From: DASYVD01 sp050693035
GTDB taxonomy: Bacteria; Actinomycetota; UBA4738; CALAEC01
Direction: 5' to 3'
Length of the DNA stretch: 64,000 nucleotides
Assembly: GCA_050693035.1 (NCBI GenBank)
Contig: JBOGWB010000009.1
Span: forward strand, 1 to 64,000
Positions 16,434 through 24,691 of this stretch are shown here, in pieces (position 1 is the stretch's first letter; every line of letters starts with the position of its first letter). The notes beneath the pieces are model-generated. The model made no database searches. It was given only the letters and a program-made list of their open reading frames with translations, and had not been told where the DNA came from. A program made the position numbers and the translations under genes.

Positions 16434-17461
16434 CGGGTCCCGTCCCGTTCCGTTGCCTCGTGCACGAACTCGACGAGCCGAGCCAGGCTGTCCGGTTCGG
16501 TCTCCGGCAGCACGCCGTGGCCCAGGTTGAACACGTGGCCGGGACGCCCGCCGGCGCGGCGCAGGACGTCCCCCGCCTTCCGCTCCACGAACTCCCACGG
16601 CGCCAGCAGCGCGGCCGGGTCGAGGTTCCCCTGGACCGCGACGTCGTGGCCGACCAGGTCCCACGCCTCATCGAGCGCGACCCGCCAGTCGAGGCCGATC
16701 ACGTCGGGGCCCGCTCCTCGCATCAGCTCCAACAGGTGGGCCGTCCCCACACCGAAATGGATCAGGGGCACCCCGAGGTCGGCGAGCTCCGCGAAGATCC
16801 GCTTGGTCCACGGCAGCACGCGCTCCTCGTAGTCCTGCACCCCGAGCGCCCCGGCCCAGGAATCGAAGAGCTGCACCGCCGCGGCGCCCGTCCCCACCTG
16901 GAACCGGAGGTACGCGATGGTGGCCTCGGTGAGCCGGTCCATGAGGTCTCGCCAGGTCACCGGCTCGGAGAACATGAGGGCCTTGGTGCGCGTGTACGCC
17001 CGGGACGGACCACCTTCGATCAGGTAGCTGGCCACCGTGAACGGCGCGCCGGCGAAACCGATCACCGGGACTCCCACCTCGCTCGCGAGCCTCTTCACCG
17101 TCTCCCCGATGAACGCAACGTCGGCGGGGTCGAGTGGCCGCAGGGTTCGTACGTCCGCGGCCCTCCGGATGGGCGAGTGGATCACCGGGCCGCGGTCCGG
17201 CTCGATGTGGAGGTCGATCCCCATCGCCGCCACCGGGATCATGATGTCCGCGAAGAGGATGGCCGCGTCCACCCCCAGCCGTTCCACCGGCATCCGGGCG
17301 ACCTCGACGGCGAGCTCCGGCGTCCGGGCGATCTCGAGGATCCCGTGCTCCTCGCGGAGCTTCCGGTACGCGGGGAGGAACCGCCCGGCCTGGCGCATGA
17401 ACCACACGGGAGTGCGCTCCACCGGCTCGCGGCGGCACGCCCGGAGGAAGAGGTCGTTCAC
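16430..17461 (-). CDS. hemE: Uroporphyrinogen III decarboxylase
   Basis: A 343-residue enzyme that removes four carboxyl groups from uroporphyrinogen III to give coproporphyrinogen III. The N-terminal signature PVWFMRQAGRFLPAYR carries the substrate-binding arginines, and the catalytic aspartate is in ILFADIMIP. GFAGAPFTVASYLIEGG is also typical. It starts with GTG 17461 overlapping the methyltransferase stop (GTGA), and is followed by hemH. Confidence 0.97.
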   Translation of the reverse strand: MNDLFLRACRREPVERTPVWFMRQAGRFLPAYRKLREEHGILEIARTPELAVEVARMPVERLGVDAAILFADIMIPVAAMGIDLHIEPDRGPVIHSPIRRAADVRTLRPLDPADVAFIGETVKRLASEVGVPVIGFAGAPFTVASYLIEGGPSRAYTRTKALMFSEPVTWRDLMDRLTEATIAYLRFQVGTGAAAVQLFDSWAGALGVQDYEERVLPWTKRIFAELADLGVPLIHFGVGTAHLLELMRGAGPDVIGLDWRVALDEAWDLVGHDVAVQGNLDPAALLAPWEFVERKAGDVLRRAGGRPGHVFNLGHGVLPETEPDSLARLVEFVHEATERDGTR

Positions 17462-18276
17462 GACGGCTCCTGCTTCGTCGCCTTCAGCGAGAAGCTGAGG
17501 GGGAGCTCGCCCGGGCCCGGATACCATCGCAGCCCGTCTTCCCGCTTCTCGAGGAACGGCATGTCCCAGTCGAGGAACGGCCACTCGTGGAGGAAGTCGA
17601 TGCGCAGTCCGCTGTCGACCAGTGAGTTGATGATCTCCCCCATGCTGTGGGACCAGTCGTATGCGAACGGCTGCTTCACGGGCGCATCCGGTACCGCGTA
17701 GTCGTTCGATTCGAACGCGAGCGGCTCGCTCCGCGCGAAGTACGGATACTTCACGCGCGGCTCGGTAGCGTCCTCCTCGATGTCGAACACGTAGACGAAC
17801 GGGTGAGTCTCGTGGATGTAGAAGAAGCCGCTCGGGCGGAGAAGATGGGAGATGACCTCGGCCCACCGGGGGACGTCCGGCAGCCATCCGAGCACGCCAC
17901 GGGAGGTGTACACGATGTCGTACTTTTCCTGGAGGACATCGGGGAGGCCGAGGACGTCCGCCTGGCGGAACGTGGCAACCAAGCCGAGCTCGTCGGCGAG
18001 GCGACGCGCCAGATCCACCGCTTCGCCCGAGAAGTCCACGCCGGTGACCCGGGCGCCCAGGCGGGACCAGGAGAGCGAGTCGATCCCGAAGTGGCATTGG
18101 AGGTGAAGGAGATCCTTGCCTCGGACGTCGCCCACCTCCTCGAGCTCGAAGTCGTGCAGGCGCACACCGCCCTTGCGGAAGCTCTCGAGATCGTAGAACT
18201 CCGATCCCTCGTGGATCGCGGTCCACTCGTCCCACAGGGCCTGGTTCGCCTTCAGGTAGTCGTCACGGGTCGGCAT
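17458..18276 (-). CDS. Class I SAM-dependent methyltransferase
   Basis: A 272-residue methyltransferase with motif I LLHLQCHFGIDSLSWSRLGARVTGVDFS and motif IV YTSRGVLGWLPDVPRW. The first motif, LQCHFG instead of GxGxG, is characteristic of a widespread uncharacterised group. It is translationally coupled to hemE, but a role in haem synthesis is not shown. The substrate is unknown. Confidence 0.87.
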   Translation of the reverse strand: MPTRDDYLKANQALWDEWTAIHEGSEFYDLESFRKGGVRLHDFELEEVGDVRGKDLLHLQCHFGIDSLSWSRLGARVTGVDFSGEAVDLARRLADELGLVATFRQADVLGLPDVLQEKYDIVYTSRGVLGWLPDVPRWAEVISHLLRPSGFFYIHETHPFVYVFDIEEDATEPRVKYPYFARSEPLAFESNDYAVPDAPVKQPFAYDWSHSMGEIINSLVDSGLRIDFLHEWPFLDWDMPFLEKREDGLRWYPGPGELPLSFSLKATKQEPS

Positions 18277-18321
18277 GGCCCTAGCCTATCCGCCGCAGCG
18301 CCGGGCCTCCTTCGAGCGACC

Positions 18322-18327
18322 TATGAT
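18322..18327 (+). promoter_or_regulatory. Leaderless-type -10 box (TATGAT) of the cupin gene
   Basis: TATGAT ends six bases before the GTG at 18334, so transcription should start at or next to the start codon. Confidence 0.5.
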
Positions 18328-18333
18328 GGTTGG

Positions 18334-18663
18334 GTGGTGGAGAACCAGCCGGTCTCGATCCCCGAGGCCGTCGAGAACCTCCCGGGCCCCTGGGAGCCAC
18401 AGGACCTCGTGACCGTCAACGACGCGGTCGTCCGGGTCTCCCGCCTCGAGGGGGAGTACGACTGGCACCAGCACAAGAACGAGGAATTGTTCCTGTGCTG
18501 GGACGGCACCTTCCGCATCGACATCCAGGACGGCGAGTCGGTCCACCTGAGCCCGGGTGACCTCCTGGTGGTTCCGGCGGGGACCCGCCACCGGGTCGTG
18601 GCGCCGAGCATCGCGCATACCGTGCTCGTCGAGCGGCCGGAGACGAAGGCTCGGGGGGATTGA
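18334..18663 (+). CDS. Small cupin-domain protein
   Basis: A 109-residue single-domain cupin. Motif 1 is YDWHQHKNEELFLCWDG and motif 2 is PGDLLVVPAGTRHRVVA; the two His in HQH, one Glu and one late His would bind a metal. The pattern resembles small mannose isomerase-like cupins of unknown substrate. The GTG start is set by the -10 box spacing. Confidence 0.85.
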   Translation: MVENQPVSIPEAVENLPGPWEPQDLVTVNDAVVRVSRLEGEYDWHQHKNEELFLCWDGTFRIDIQDGESVHLSPGDLLVVPAGTRHRVVAPSIAHTVLVERPETKARGD

Positions 18664-18671
18664 GGGGGCCT

Positions 18672-20024
18672 CTACCCGCCCACTCGGATCGCGGTGACCA
18701 TGCCCGCGGGCACGGGCTCGACCCGCTGCTGGGTCTGGGGGTTCAGCGCGGTGAGGGTGGCCTGCCCGGCGACCAGTGTGTCCGGTAGCCGAAAGATGTT
18801 CAGGCCCCGGGTGATGTCGCTCTCGTACACGTAGCCGTTGTACCAGTAGGACGCCCAGGCTCCTCCGACCTGGGTGGGGCTGAGCGGCGGGGGGTCGGAG
18901 AAGCCGATCTTCCGAGGCGTCTCGGGATCGGTGAAATCGACGACGCTGGTTCCCGCCTGGTAGTTTCCGGTCACCAGGACGTATCGATCCGCCACGGGAA
19001 CGACGTTGAAGTCGTGGATGGTGCAGTTCTCCGAGGCAGTCTGGAATCGCCGAAGGGTCCACTTTCCCAGCTGCCTCCCAGTCCTGGTACCGAAGAAGAA
19101 CACGCTTCTCTCGACGACCGGGTCCGACCGCTGGCACTCCGGCTCGCTGCCGCCGCCCGGTTCCCAGCCGAGGACGATCACTTTGCCGTCCCAGGTGAAC
19201 GAGGCTGAGTGCCATCCCTCGACGCCTCGCACCGTTCGCGCGAACAGGAACTGTGGGTAGACGGGCCGGGAGATGTCCCACACGTTGGCCCGCGGCCAGC
19301 ACGCCCCCGCTGCCCGGTCGACGCCGCGATGAACCGCGATGTCGTGGCAGTGGTGTCCGTGGGCGATGGCGAACGACCGGATCACCCGGGCCGTGCGGGG
19401 CCGGTCGATCGGCACCGAGACGATGGGGATCCGCCCATGCGTCGCTTGGCAATGGTTCCCGAACGGAGAGTGCCCGAAGAAGCCCGGATGACTGGAGGAG
19501 ACGTACAGGAGCACCCGGTCGCGCGACGGCTGTGGGACCAGCGTCATCGTGTGGGCGCCGCAGTCCACCGGGACCGCCTTGACGAACCGGGGCTCGGAAG
19601 GATCGCTGATCCGGAAGATCTGGATCCCCTCGAACCCCGGGACGCCGGAGGCGGTGTCCTGCCCCCCGCACCCGGACCGGGTCTGGGGACGGTCGACCGC
19701 CCGGAACAGCAACGTGTCCCACACGGCGACGTCTCCCTGCCCGCCGTGACAGGCCACCCGGGACAGCTGCCTCGGGTTGCCCGGCTGGGAGATGTCGATC
19801 ACCCGGAACCCGTCATACCTGCCGTGGAAGGCGAGGTCCCCCCAGAACGCCACGTCGCTGTTGGCGTTCCCCGTCGAGTACCGGGCCCGGGCCGGGCTGT
19901 GCGATACGGGCTCGATACCTCGAGTACGCCGCCCCTCGGCGAGGTGCCCCGCCGTGACGGGGGACGCGGTCCCCAGGAGGAAGAGGAGTGCCAAGAGCGC
20001 CCGGGCCGCGAGCCAGGGCTTCAT
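18672..20024 (-). CDS. Secreted LVIVD-repeat beta-propeller protein
   Basis: A 450-residue exported protein. The signal peptide (residues 1-25, cleavage after SPVTA) is followed by repeats of the LVIVD type such as DGFRVIDISQPGNPRQL, GIQIFRISDPSEPRFV, NVWDISRPVYPQFL and GTSVVDFTDPETPRKI. These build a beta-propeller of unknown role, probably outside the cell. Several cysteines may form disulfides. ATG 20024 overlaps the HIT gene stop (ATGA). Confidence 0.85.
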   Translation of the reverse strand: MKPWLAARALLALLFLLGTASPVTAGHLAEGRRTRGIEPVSHSPARARYSTGNANSDVAFWGDLAFHGRYDGFRVIDISQPGNPRQLSRVACHGGQGDVAVWDTLLFRAVDRPQTRSGCGGQDTASGVPGFEGIQIFRISDPSEPRFVKAVPVDCGAHTMTLVPQPSRDRVLLYVSSSHPGFFGHSPFGNHCQATHGRIPIVSVPIDRPRTARVIRSFAIAHGHHCHDIAVHRGVDRAAGACWPRANVWDISRPVYPQFLFARTVRGVEGWHSASFTWDGKVIVLGWEPGGGSEPECQRSDPVVERSVFFFGTRTGRQLGKWTLRRFQTASENCTIHDFNVVPVADRYVLVTGNYQAGTSVVDFTDPETPRKIGFSDPPPLSPTQVGGAWASYWYNGYVYESDITRGLNIFRLPDTLVAGQATLTALNPQTQQRVEPVPAGMVTAIRVGG

Positions 20025-20515
20025 TGGATCCTTTGGCTCAATCGTTGGTAGCTCTCCTCCAATAGCTCGGGGAGGACCTTCGTCTGGCCCACGACCGGCA
20101 TGAAGTTGGTGTCCCCGCTCCACCGGGGGACCACGTGCCAGTGAATGTGATCCGGGATGCCGGCCCCGGCGACCTGGCCGAGGTTGATCCCCAGGTTGAA
20201 CCCCTGCGGTGCGTACTCCTCCTTCAGCGCCGAGACCGACCGCTGGAGCAAGTGATCCACGTCCAGCAGCTCCTCGTCCGTCACGTCCTCCACCTCACCC
20301 ACGTGCCGGAACGGAGCCACCATCACGTGCCCCGCGTTGTAGGGGAACACGTTGAGGATCACGAACGCGTTCTCCGACCGGGCCAAGATCAGGTTCGTCT
20401 CGTCGTCGTCGCGGGCAGGGAGGTCGCAGAAGATGCAGTCGGGCTGGTCCTCAGAGCGGGCGGCCTTGATGTACTCCATCCTCCAGGGCGTCCACAGCCG
20501 CTCCATGCCGCTCAT
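20021..20515 (-). CDS. HIT family protein (Ap4A phosphorylase-like)
   Basis: A 164-residue histidine-triad protein. The triad is HIHWHVVPRW, and PDCIFCDLPARDDD supplies the CxxC typical of the actinobacterial Ap4A phosphorylase/HIT group. It probably cleaves dinucleoside polyphosphates. Conserved neighbour of thrS and the PIM operon in Actinomycetota. ATG 20515 overlaps the VOC stop by four bases. Confidence 0.92.
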   Translation of the reverse strand: MSGMERLWTPWRMEYIKAARSEDQPDCIFCDLPARDDDETNLILARSENAFVILNVFPYNAGHVMVAPFRHVGEVEDVTDEELLDVDHLLQRSVSALKEEYAPQGFNLGINLGQVAGAGIPDHIHWHVVPRWSGDTNFMPVVGQTKVLPELLEESYQRLSQRIQ

Positions 20516-20919
20516 CCGGACCGCGCCTCGCTGATCTCGATCAGGTGGCCGTCCGGATCCCGGAAGAAACACCGGACCTCCCACCCGTGGTCCACGGGAG
20601 AGGTCAGGAACTCCGCTCCGCGCGACCGCAGGGTCTCGTATGCGGCTCGGCGGTCCGGGACTCTGATCGTCATCTCGTGGCTCACCCGGTTCGGATCCTC
20701 CGGCGGAGCGAACGTCACGTCGGGCTTGTCCTCCGTGGGCCCGCCCCCACTCACCAGGAGCAACCAGGTGCCCAGGAACTGGAACACCGCCGACGTCCCC
20801 CCGTACTCCCGATACAGGGAAGCGCCCAGGACATCCCGATAGAAGGCGGCGGAGCGGCCGATGTCGCTCACGACCAGGAGGTGGGTCACCTCCATGTCGT
20901 CGGTGGGGAACTCCGCCAC
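20512..20919 (-). CDS. VOC (glyoxalase/bleomycin-resistance) family protein
   Basis: A 135-residue vicinal-oxygen-chelate fold protein. It has VTHLLVVSDIGRSAAFYRDVLGASLYRE at the N-terminus and VRCFFRDPDGHLIEISEA at the C-terminus, with potential metal ligands His and Glu. The substrate is unknown. It starts GTG 20919, two bases after thrS. Confidence 0.88.
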   Translation of the reverse strand: MAEFPTDDMEVTHLLVVSDIGRSAAFYRDVLGASLYREYGGTSAVFQFLGTWLLLVSGGGPTEDKPDVTFAPPEDPNRVSHEMTIRVPDRRAAYETLRSRGAEFLTSPVDHGWEVRCFFRDPDGHLIEISEARSG

Positions 20920-20921
20920 CG

Positions 20922-22733
20922 CTAGCCCCCATCACCGGCAGCGGCGATCTCCTCGAGGCTTCCCGTCTCCAGCGCCTTGGCTCCCACCTCAGCGGCGGCC
21001 CGGGCCAGGAACGCATCGAGGGCAACGCCCCGGGCCTCCACGCCTGCGCGGTCGCGCACCGACACCGTCCCCGCCTCGATCTCCTTGTCACCCATCACCA
21101 ATACGTACGGGACCTTCATCAGCTGCGCTCCGCGCACCTTTCGCGATACGGTCTCCCGGCTGTCGTCCACGCCGGCGCGCAACCCGGCGGCACGCAGCCG
21201 GGCGGCCACGTCCTCGGCCGCAGAAGCATGCCGATCGGCGATGGGCACCACGCGCACCTGCTCCGGCGCGAGCCACAGCGGGAACGCGCCGGCGTAGTGC
21301 TCGATGAGCACACCGAGGAACCGCTCGATCGAGCCGAGGATGGCCCGGTGGATCATGACCGGCCGATGCCGCTGGTTGTCCTCGCCCATGAACTCCATGT
21401 CGAACCGCTCGGGCAACGCGAAGTCCACCTGCACCGTGGTCAGCTGCCAGAGCCGCCCGATGGCGTCGTGGAAGTGGAAGTCCACCTTCGGCCCGTAGAA
21501 CGCCCCCTCGCCTTCGGCCACCTCGTACCGCATCCCGCTGCGGTCGAGCGCGGCGCGAAGCGCCTCAGTGGCCCGTTCCCACATCTCCGGCTCCCCGATG
21601 GCCACCCCGGGCTTCGTCGACAAGTTCACCACCGGATCCTTGAACCCGAACGTCCCGTGGATCTCCAACGTGAGGTCGAACACCGCCAAGATCTCGTCGA
21701 TCAGCTGGTCCGGTGTGCAGATCACGTGGGAGTCGTCCTGGGTGAACCCCCGGATGCGGAGCAGCCCGTGGAGCACACCGGGGCGCTCGTGCCGGTACAC
21801 GGTCCCGAGCTCCGACAGCCGCATCGGGAGGTCGCGGTACGAACGGGTGCGCGCCTTGTAGATCAGCACGTGGAATGGGCAGTTCATCGGCTTGACGTAG
21901 TAGTCGCCCGCTTCGTGCTGCATGGGCGGGTACATCGTGTCGGCGTACTTCTCCAGGTGTCCCGAGGTCTCCCAGAGCGCCGACCGGGCGAGGTGCGGCG
22001 TGGCCACGATCTCGTAGCCCCGCACCAGGTGGAGCTGGCGGATGAAGTCCTCGAGCTCCTTGCGGAGGATCCCTCCGCGAGGGTGCCACACGGCAAGGCC
22101 CGCGCCGAGCTCGTCGGGGAACGAGAACAACTCGAGCTCCCGCCCGAGCTTGCGGTGGTCGCGCTTCTCCGCCTCCTCCCGTCGGTGGAGGTAGTCGGCC
22201 AGCTCTTCCTCGGTGCGCCAGGCGGTGCCGTAGATCCGCTGGAGCTGCTGCCGGGTCTCGTCGCCCCGCCAGTAGGCGCCGGCCACGCTGAGCAGCTTGA
22301 ACGCCCCCAGCTTCCCCGTGGACTCGACGTGCGGACCGAGACAGAGGTCCTGCCACCCGTCGTTCCGGTACACCGTGACGGTGTCTCCCGCCGCGCCCTC
22401 CGCCCCCGCCTCGGGATCCGCGCCCGCCTGCTCGATCAGCTCCAGCTTGTACGGCTGGTCCGCGAACCGCCTGCGCGCCTCGTCCTTGGGAACTTCCTCC
22501 CGGACGAACGGCTGGTCTTGCGCGACGAGATGGCGCATCCGCTCTTCGATCCGTGGGAGGTCTTCCGGAGTGAGCTGCGCCGGAAGGTCGAAGTCGTAGT
22601 AGAAGCCGTCGTCGATCGGGGGGCCGATCGCGTACTTCGCCCCCGGCCACAGGTCGCACACGGCCTGGGCCATGACGTGCGCGGTCGAGTGCCGGAGCAC
22701 GTGGAGATGGTCTGCCTTCTCCTCAGCCCCCAT
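20922..22733 (-). CDS. thrS: Threonyl-tRNA synthetase without TGS domain
   Basis: A 603-residue class II aminoacyl-tRNA synthetase that charges tRNA-Thr. The editing (N2) domain starts almost at residue 1 with HSTAHVMAQAV. The catalytic core has the zinc-ligand region MNCPFHVLIY and motif 2 YRHERPGVLHGLLRIRGFTQDD; the C-terminal anticodon domain ends near residue 595. The N-terminal TGS (N1) domain, about 60 residues in the common form, is missing, as in some other Actinomycetota. It overlaps the upstream lipoprotein gene by 11 bases. Confidence 0.95.
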   Translation of the reverse strand: MGAEEKADHLHVLRHSTAHVMAQAVCDLWPGAKYAIGPPIDDGFYYDFDLPAQLTPEDLPRIEERMRHLVAQDQPFVREEVPKDEARRRFADQPYKLELIEQAGADPEAGAEGAAGDTVTVYRNDGWQDLCLGPHVESTGKLGAFKLLSVAGAYWRGDETRQQLQRIYGTAWRTEEELADYLHRREEAEKRDHRKLGRELELFSFPDELGAGLAVWHPRGGILRKELEDFIRQLHLVRGYEIVATPHLARSALWETSGHLEKYADTMYPPMQHEAGDYYVKPMNCPFHVLIYKARTRSYRDLPMRLSELGTVYRHERPGVLHGLLRIRGFTQDDSHVICTPDQLIDEILAVFDLTLEIHGTFGFKDPVVNLSTKPGVAIGEPEMWERATEALRAALDRSGMRYEVAEGEGAFYGPKVDFHFHDAIGRLWQLTTVQVDFALPERFDMEFMGEDNQRHRPVMIHRAILGSIERFLGVLIEHYAGAFPLWLAPEQVRVVPIADRHASAAEDVAARLRAAGLRAGVDDSRETVSRKVRGAQLMKVPYVLVMGDKEIEAGTVSVRDRAGVEARGVALDAFLARAAAEVGAKALETGSLEEIAAAGDGG

Positions 22734-24075
22734 AGGAGGTCATCACCCAATCCGCCCAGCGTCGCTGGAGCCGTCCGAAACCGGAGCCGAACGCGGCGCG
22801 CATGGCGCGATCGACATGATATCGCCAGGTTCCTGCGGCGACCTGCGGGCGTCCGAGCCGGCGGTAGAACTCCGCCACCGCTTTCGAGCCGAAGCGGTCG
22901 TCCGCGTACCGGATGAAGCTGTAGGACTCCTGATAGGAGTTGACGATGTCGTCGGTGTCCCCGGTGATGAACTCGTGATCGAGGGGAAGGCGCCGGTCGA
23001 AGATCCCCGAGCCCACCCGGATGGCGAGGAGGAGTGTGGACGCGTCCGTGGTGACCCACTCCGCCACGCCCTCGTCGACGAACGCCGGGACGAATGGGCC
23101 CGACAGCTCGCGGGTCGCGATGTGCAGCAGCTCGTGGGTGAGGATCGACTGCTGCGCCGCGTCCGACTGCGCGGAGAAGTTGTCCCAGTGGAGGATGATC
23201 CGGTGCCCGACCAGATCCCACTCCCGATCCCGGTCCAGTCCCGAGTACGCGAACGCCACGAACACGTCGACGTCGAACTGCGCCTGGAGGATCCGGACGA
23301 GCTCCTCGCTCTCGCTGGGAGCGAGGATCACCACCTTCTTCCGGAACTGAAGGGGCCACACGGCGGACACCCGGGCGAGGGCGCGCTGGGCGGCCGGCAG
23401 GATCGTCCCCGCCGCCCCGGCCAGGTCGGGGTGGGACACGTAGAGGAAGTGCTCGCTCTCGCGGGTGACGATCGGCCCGAACTCCCACAGCACGCGGCCC
23501 GAGTAGATGGTGAGGTCGTCCAGGTCGCTGTCGGAGATCATCCGCCACCCGGCGGGCCGGCGGACGAAGGTGAGGAACACGTCCTCGAGGGCAGGCTGCC
23601 GATCGTAGCCCTGGAGCCGGTAGCGCTGCTCCACGTGGAGCACGGTGGGCTGGGCTCCCCGCCCGTACCGCCGGAGCTCCTCGGACGCCGTCAGCTCCTC
23701 GAACACGTCGAGCGATACGTCGAGCCGGTAGTCCTGAAGGGGGAGGCGCTGGAACCCGTCGAACAACAGCTCTTGCCGCTCGACGAAGTCCCCCTCGGCC
23801 TCATGGTCCAACCCTGCCAGGAACCCCGGCCGATCGCCGAGCAGCAGGGCCCGGGCCCTCCGGTCGAGCAGGTCCTGGATCTCGGCCAGCTTGCCGGCGA
23901 GCTCGGGCCCCCCCCGGAGGGCGCTGCCGATCCCGGCTTCGGGGGGCGTGGTAGGGGCGGACGCCCCCTCCCGGGCCCGAGCCAGCCAGGGGGTGCCGTC
24001 GCTTCCCGGGAGGCAGCCCGGGAGCATCGCGACCACGAGCGATCCGGCGAGGAGGAGTCCATGCGCCCTTCGCAT
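22723..24075 (-). CDS. Lipoprotein with gluzincin peptidase (MA-like) domain
   Basis: A 450-residue lipoprotein: the signal peptide ends in the lipobox LPGC (Cys21). A middle NTF2/calcium-dependent-kinase-like region (about 60-200) precedes a metallopeptidase domain with THELLHIATRE (HExxH) and, 20 residues later, FVDEGVAEW, giving the gluzincin third ligand Glu. The peptidase is therefore probably zinc-dependent and active outside the membrane. It overlaps the thrS start. The substrate is unknown. Confidence 0.82.
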   Translation of the reverse strand: MRRAHGLLLAGSLVVAMLPGCLPGSDGTPWLARAREGASAPTTPPEAGIGSALRGGPELAGKLAEIQDLLDRRARALLLGDRPGFLAGLDHEAEGDFVERQELLFDGFQRLPLQDYRLDVSLDVFEELTASEELRRYGRGAQPTVLHVEQRYRLQGYDRQPALEDVFLTFVRRPAGWRMISDSDLDDLTIYSGRVLWEFGPIVTRESEHFLYVSHPDLAGAAGTILPAAQRALARVSAVWPLQFRKKVVILAPSESEELVRILQAQFDVDVFVAFAYSGLDRDREWDLVGHRIILHWDNFSAQSDAAQQSILTHELLHIATRELSGPFVPAFVDEGVAEWVTTDASTLLLAIRVGSGIFDRRLPLDHEFITGDTDDIVNSYQESYSFIRYADDRFGSKAVAEFYRRLGRPQVAAGTWRYHVDRAMRAAFGSGFGRLQRRWADWVMTSYGG

Positions 24076-24178
24076 GACGGCAGGGTACCCTTGCCGGCCC
24101 GCCGCACGGGGCCATTCCACGGTGGTGCGCCCGCGCGTCGGATATCGTTGATGGCGCGAGAAGTCCCGGGAGGAGCCG

Positions 24179-24691
24179 TTGGGAGCGCTGCCGGAAGCGG
24201 TCGAGAGGGTCCTGAACGAGGCCCTCGTGTGCGAGTTTACCGTGGTGAGCGGGGAGGGCCGGCCCATCACCCATCCGATGATCCCGCTGTACGACGGCGA
24301 GCGGATCTATCTCCACTCGAGCATCTTGTTCTCGAAGAAGCTCGAGCACATCCGGGGCAACCCGAAGGTGTCGCTCGCCATCACCGATCAGGGAGCCACC
24401 CATGGGGATCCCCTTCCGCTCCGCGTAACCATCCAGGGTGACGCCACGGTCCACGATGACGATCCCCATCGCACCTGGGAAAGGATCCTTCCTCTCTGGA
24501 TCGCCAAGGAACCGATCGTGGAGAAGTTCTACAAGATGCGCGTGGCGCTGCCGCTGTTTTGGGAGCGCGGTCTGATCGAGGTGGTCCCCCGCCGGGTCTT
24601 CGTGTGGGACGAGGGACGGACCGACCGGCCACCCCTCGTGCACGAGGCCACGCCTCCGCTCACCGCGCCGGTCGCACGAGGGGACGACTGA
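24179..24691 (+). CDS. Pyridoxamine 5'-phosphate oxidase-like flavin-binding protein
   Basis: A 170-residue split-barrel protein. VCEFTVVSGEGRPITHPMIPLYDGERIYLHSS followed by SKKLEHIRGNPKVSLAITD is the usual F420/FMN-binding pattern. It starts TTG at 24179 after a GGGAGGAG site. It overlaps the prenyltransferase gene by one base (TGATG), so the two are translationally coupled. The substrate and cofactor are unknown. Confidence 0.85.
   Translation: MGALPEAVERVLNEALVCEFTVVSGEGRPITHPMIPLYDGERIYLHSSILFSKKLEHIRGNPKVSLAITDQGATHGDPLPLRVTIQGDATVHDDDPHRTWERILPLWIAKEPIVEKFYKMRVALPLFWERGLIEVVPRRVFVWDEGRTDRPPLVHEATPPLTAPVARGDD

Noticed and set aside
22734..22800. T-box or other riboswitch before thrS
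   Set aside because: The upstream gene overlaps the thrS start by 11 bases, leaving no leader.
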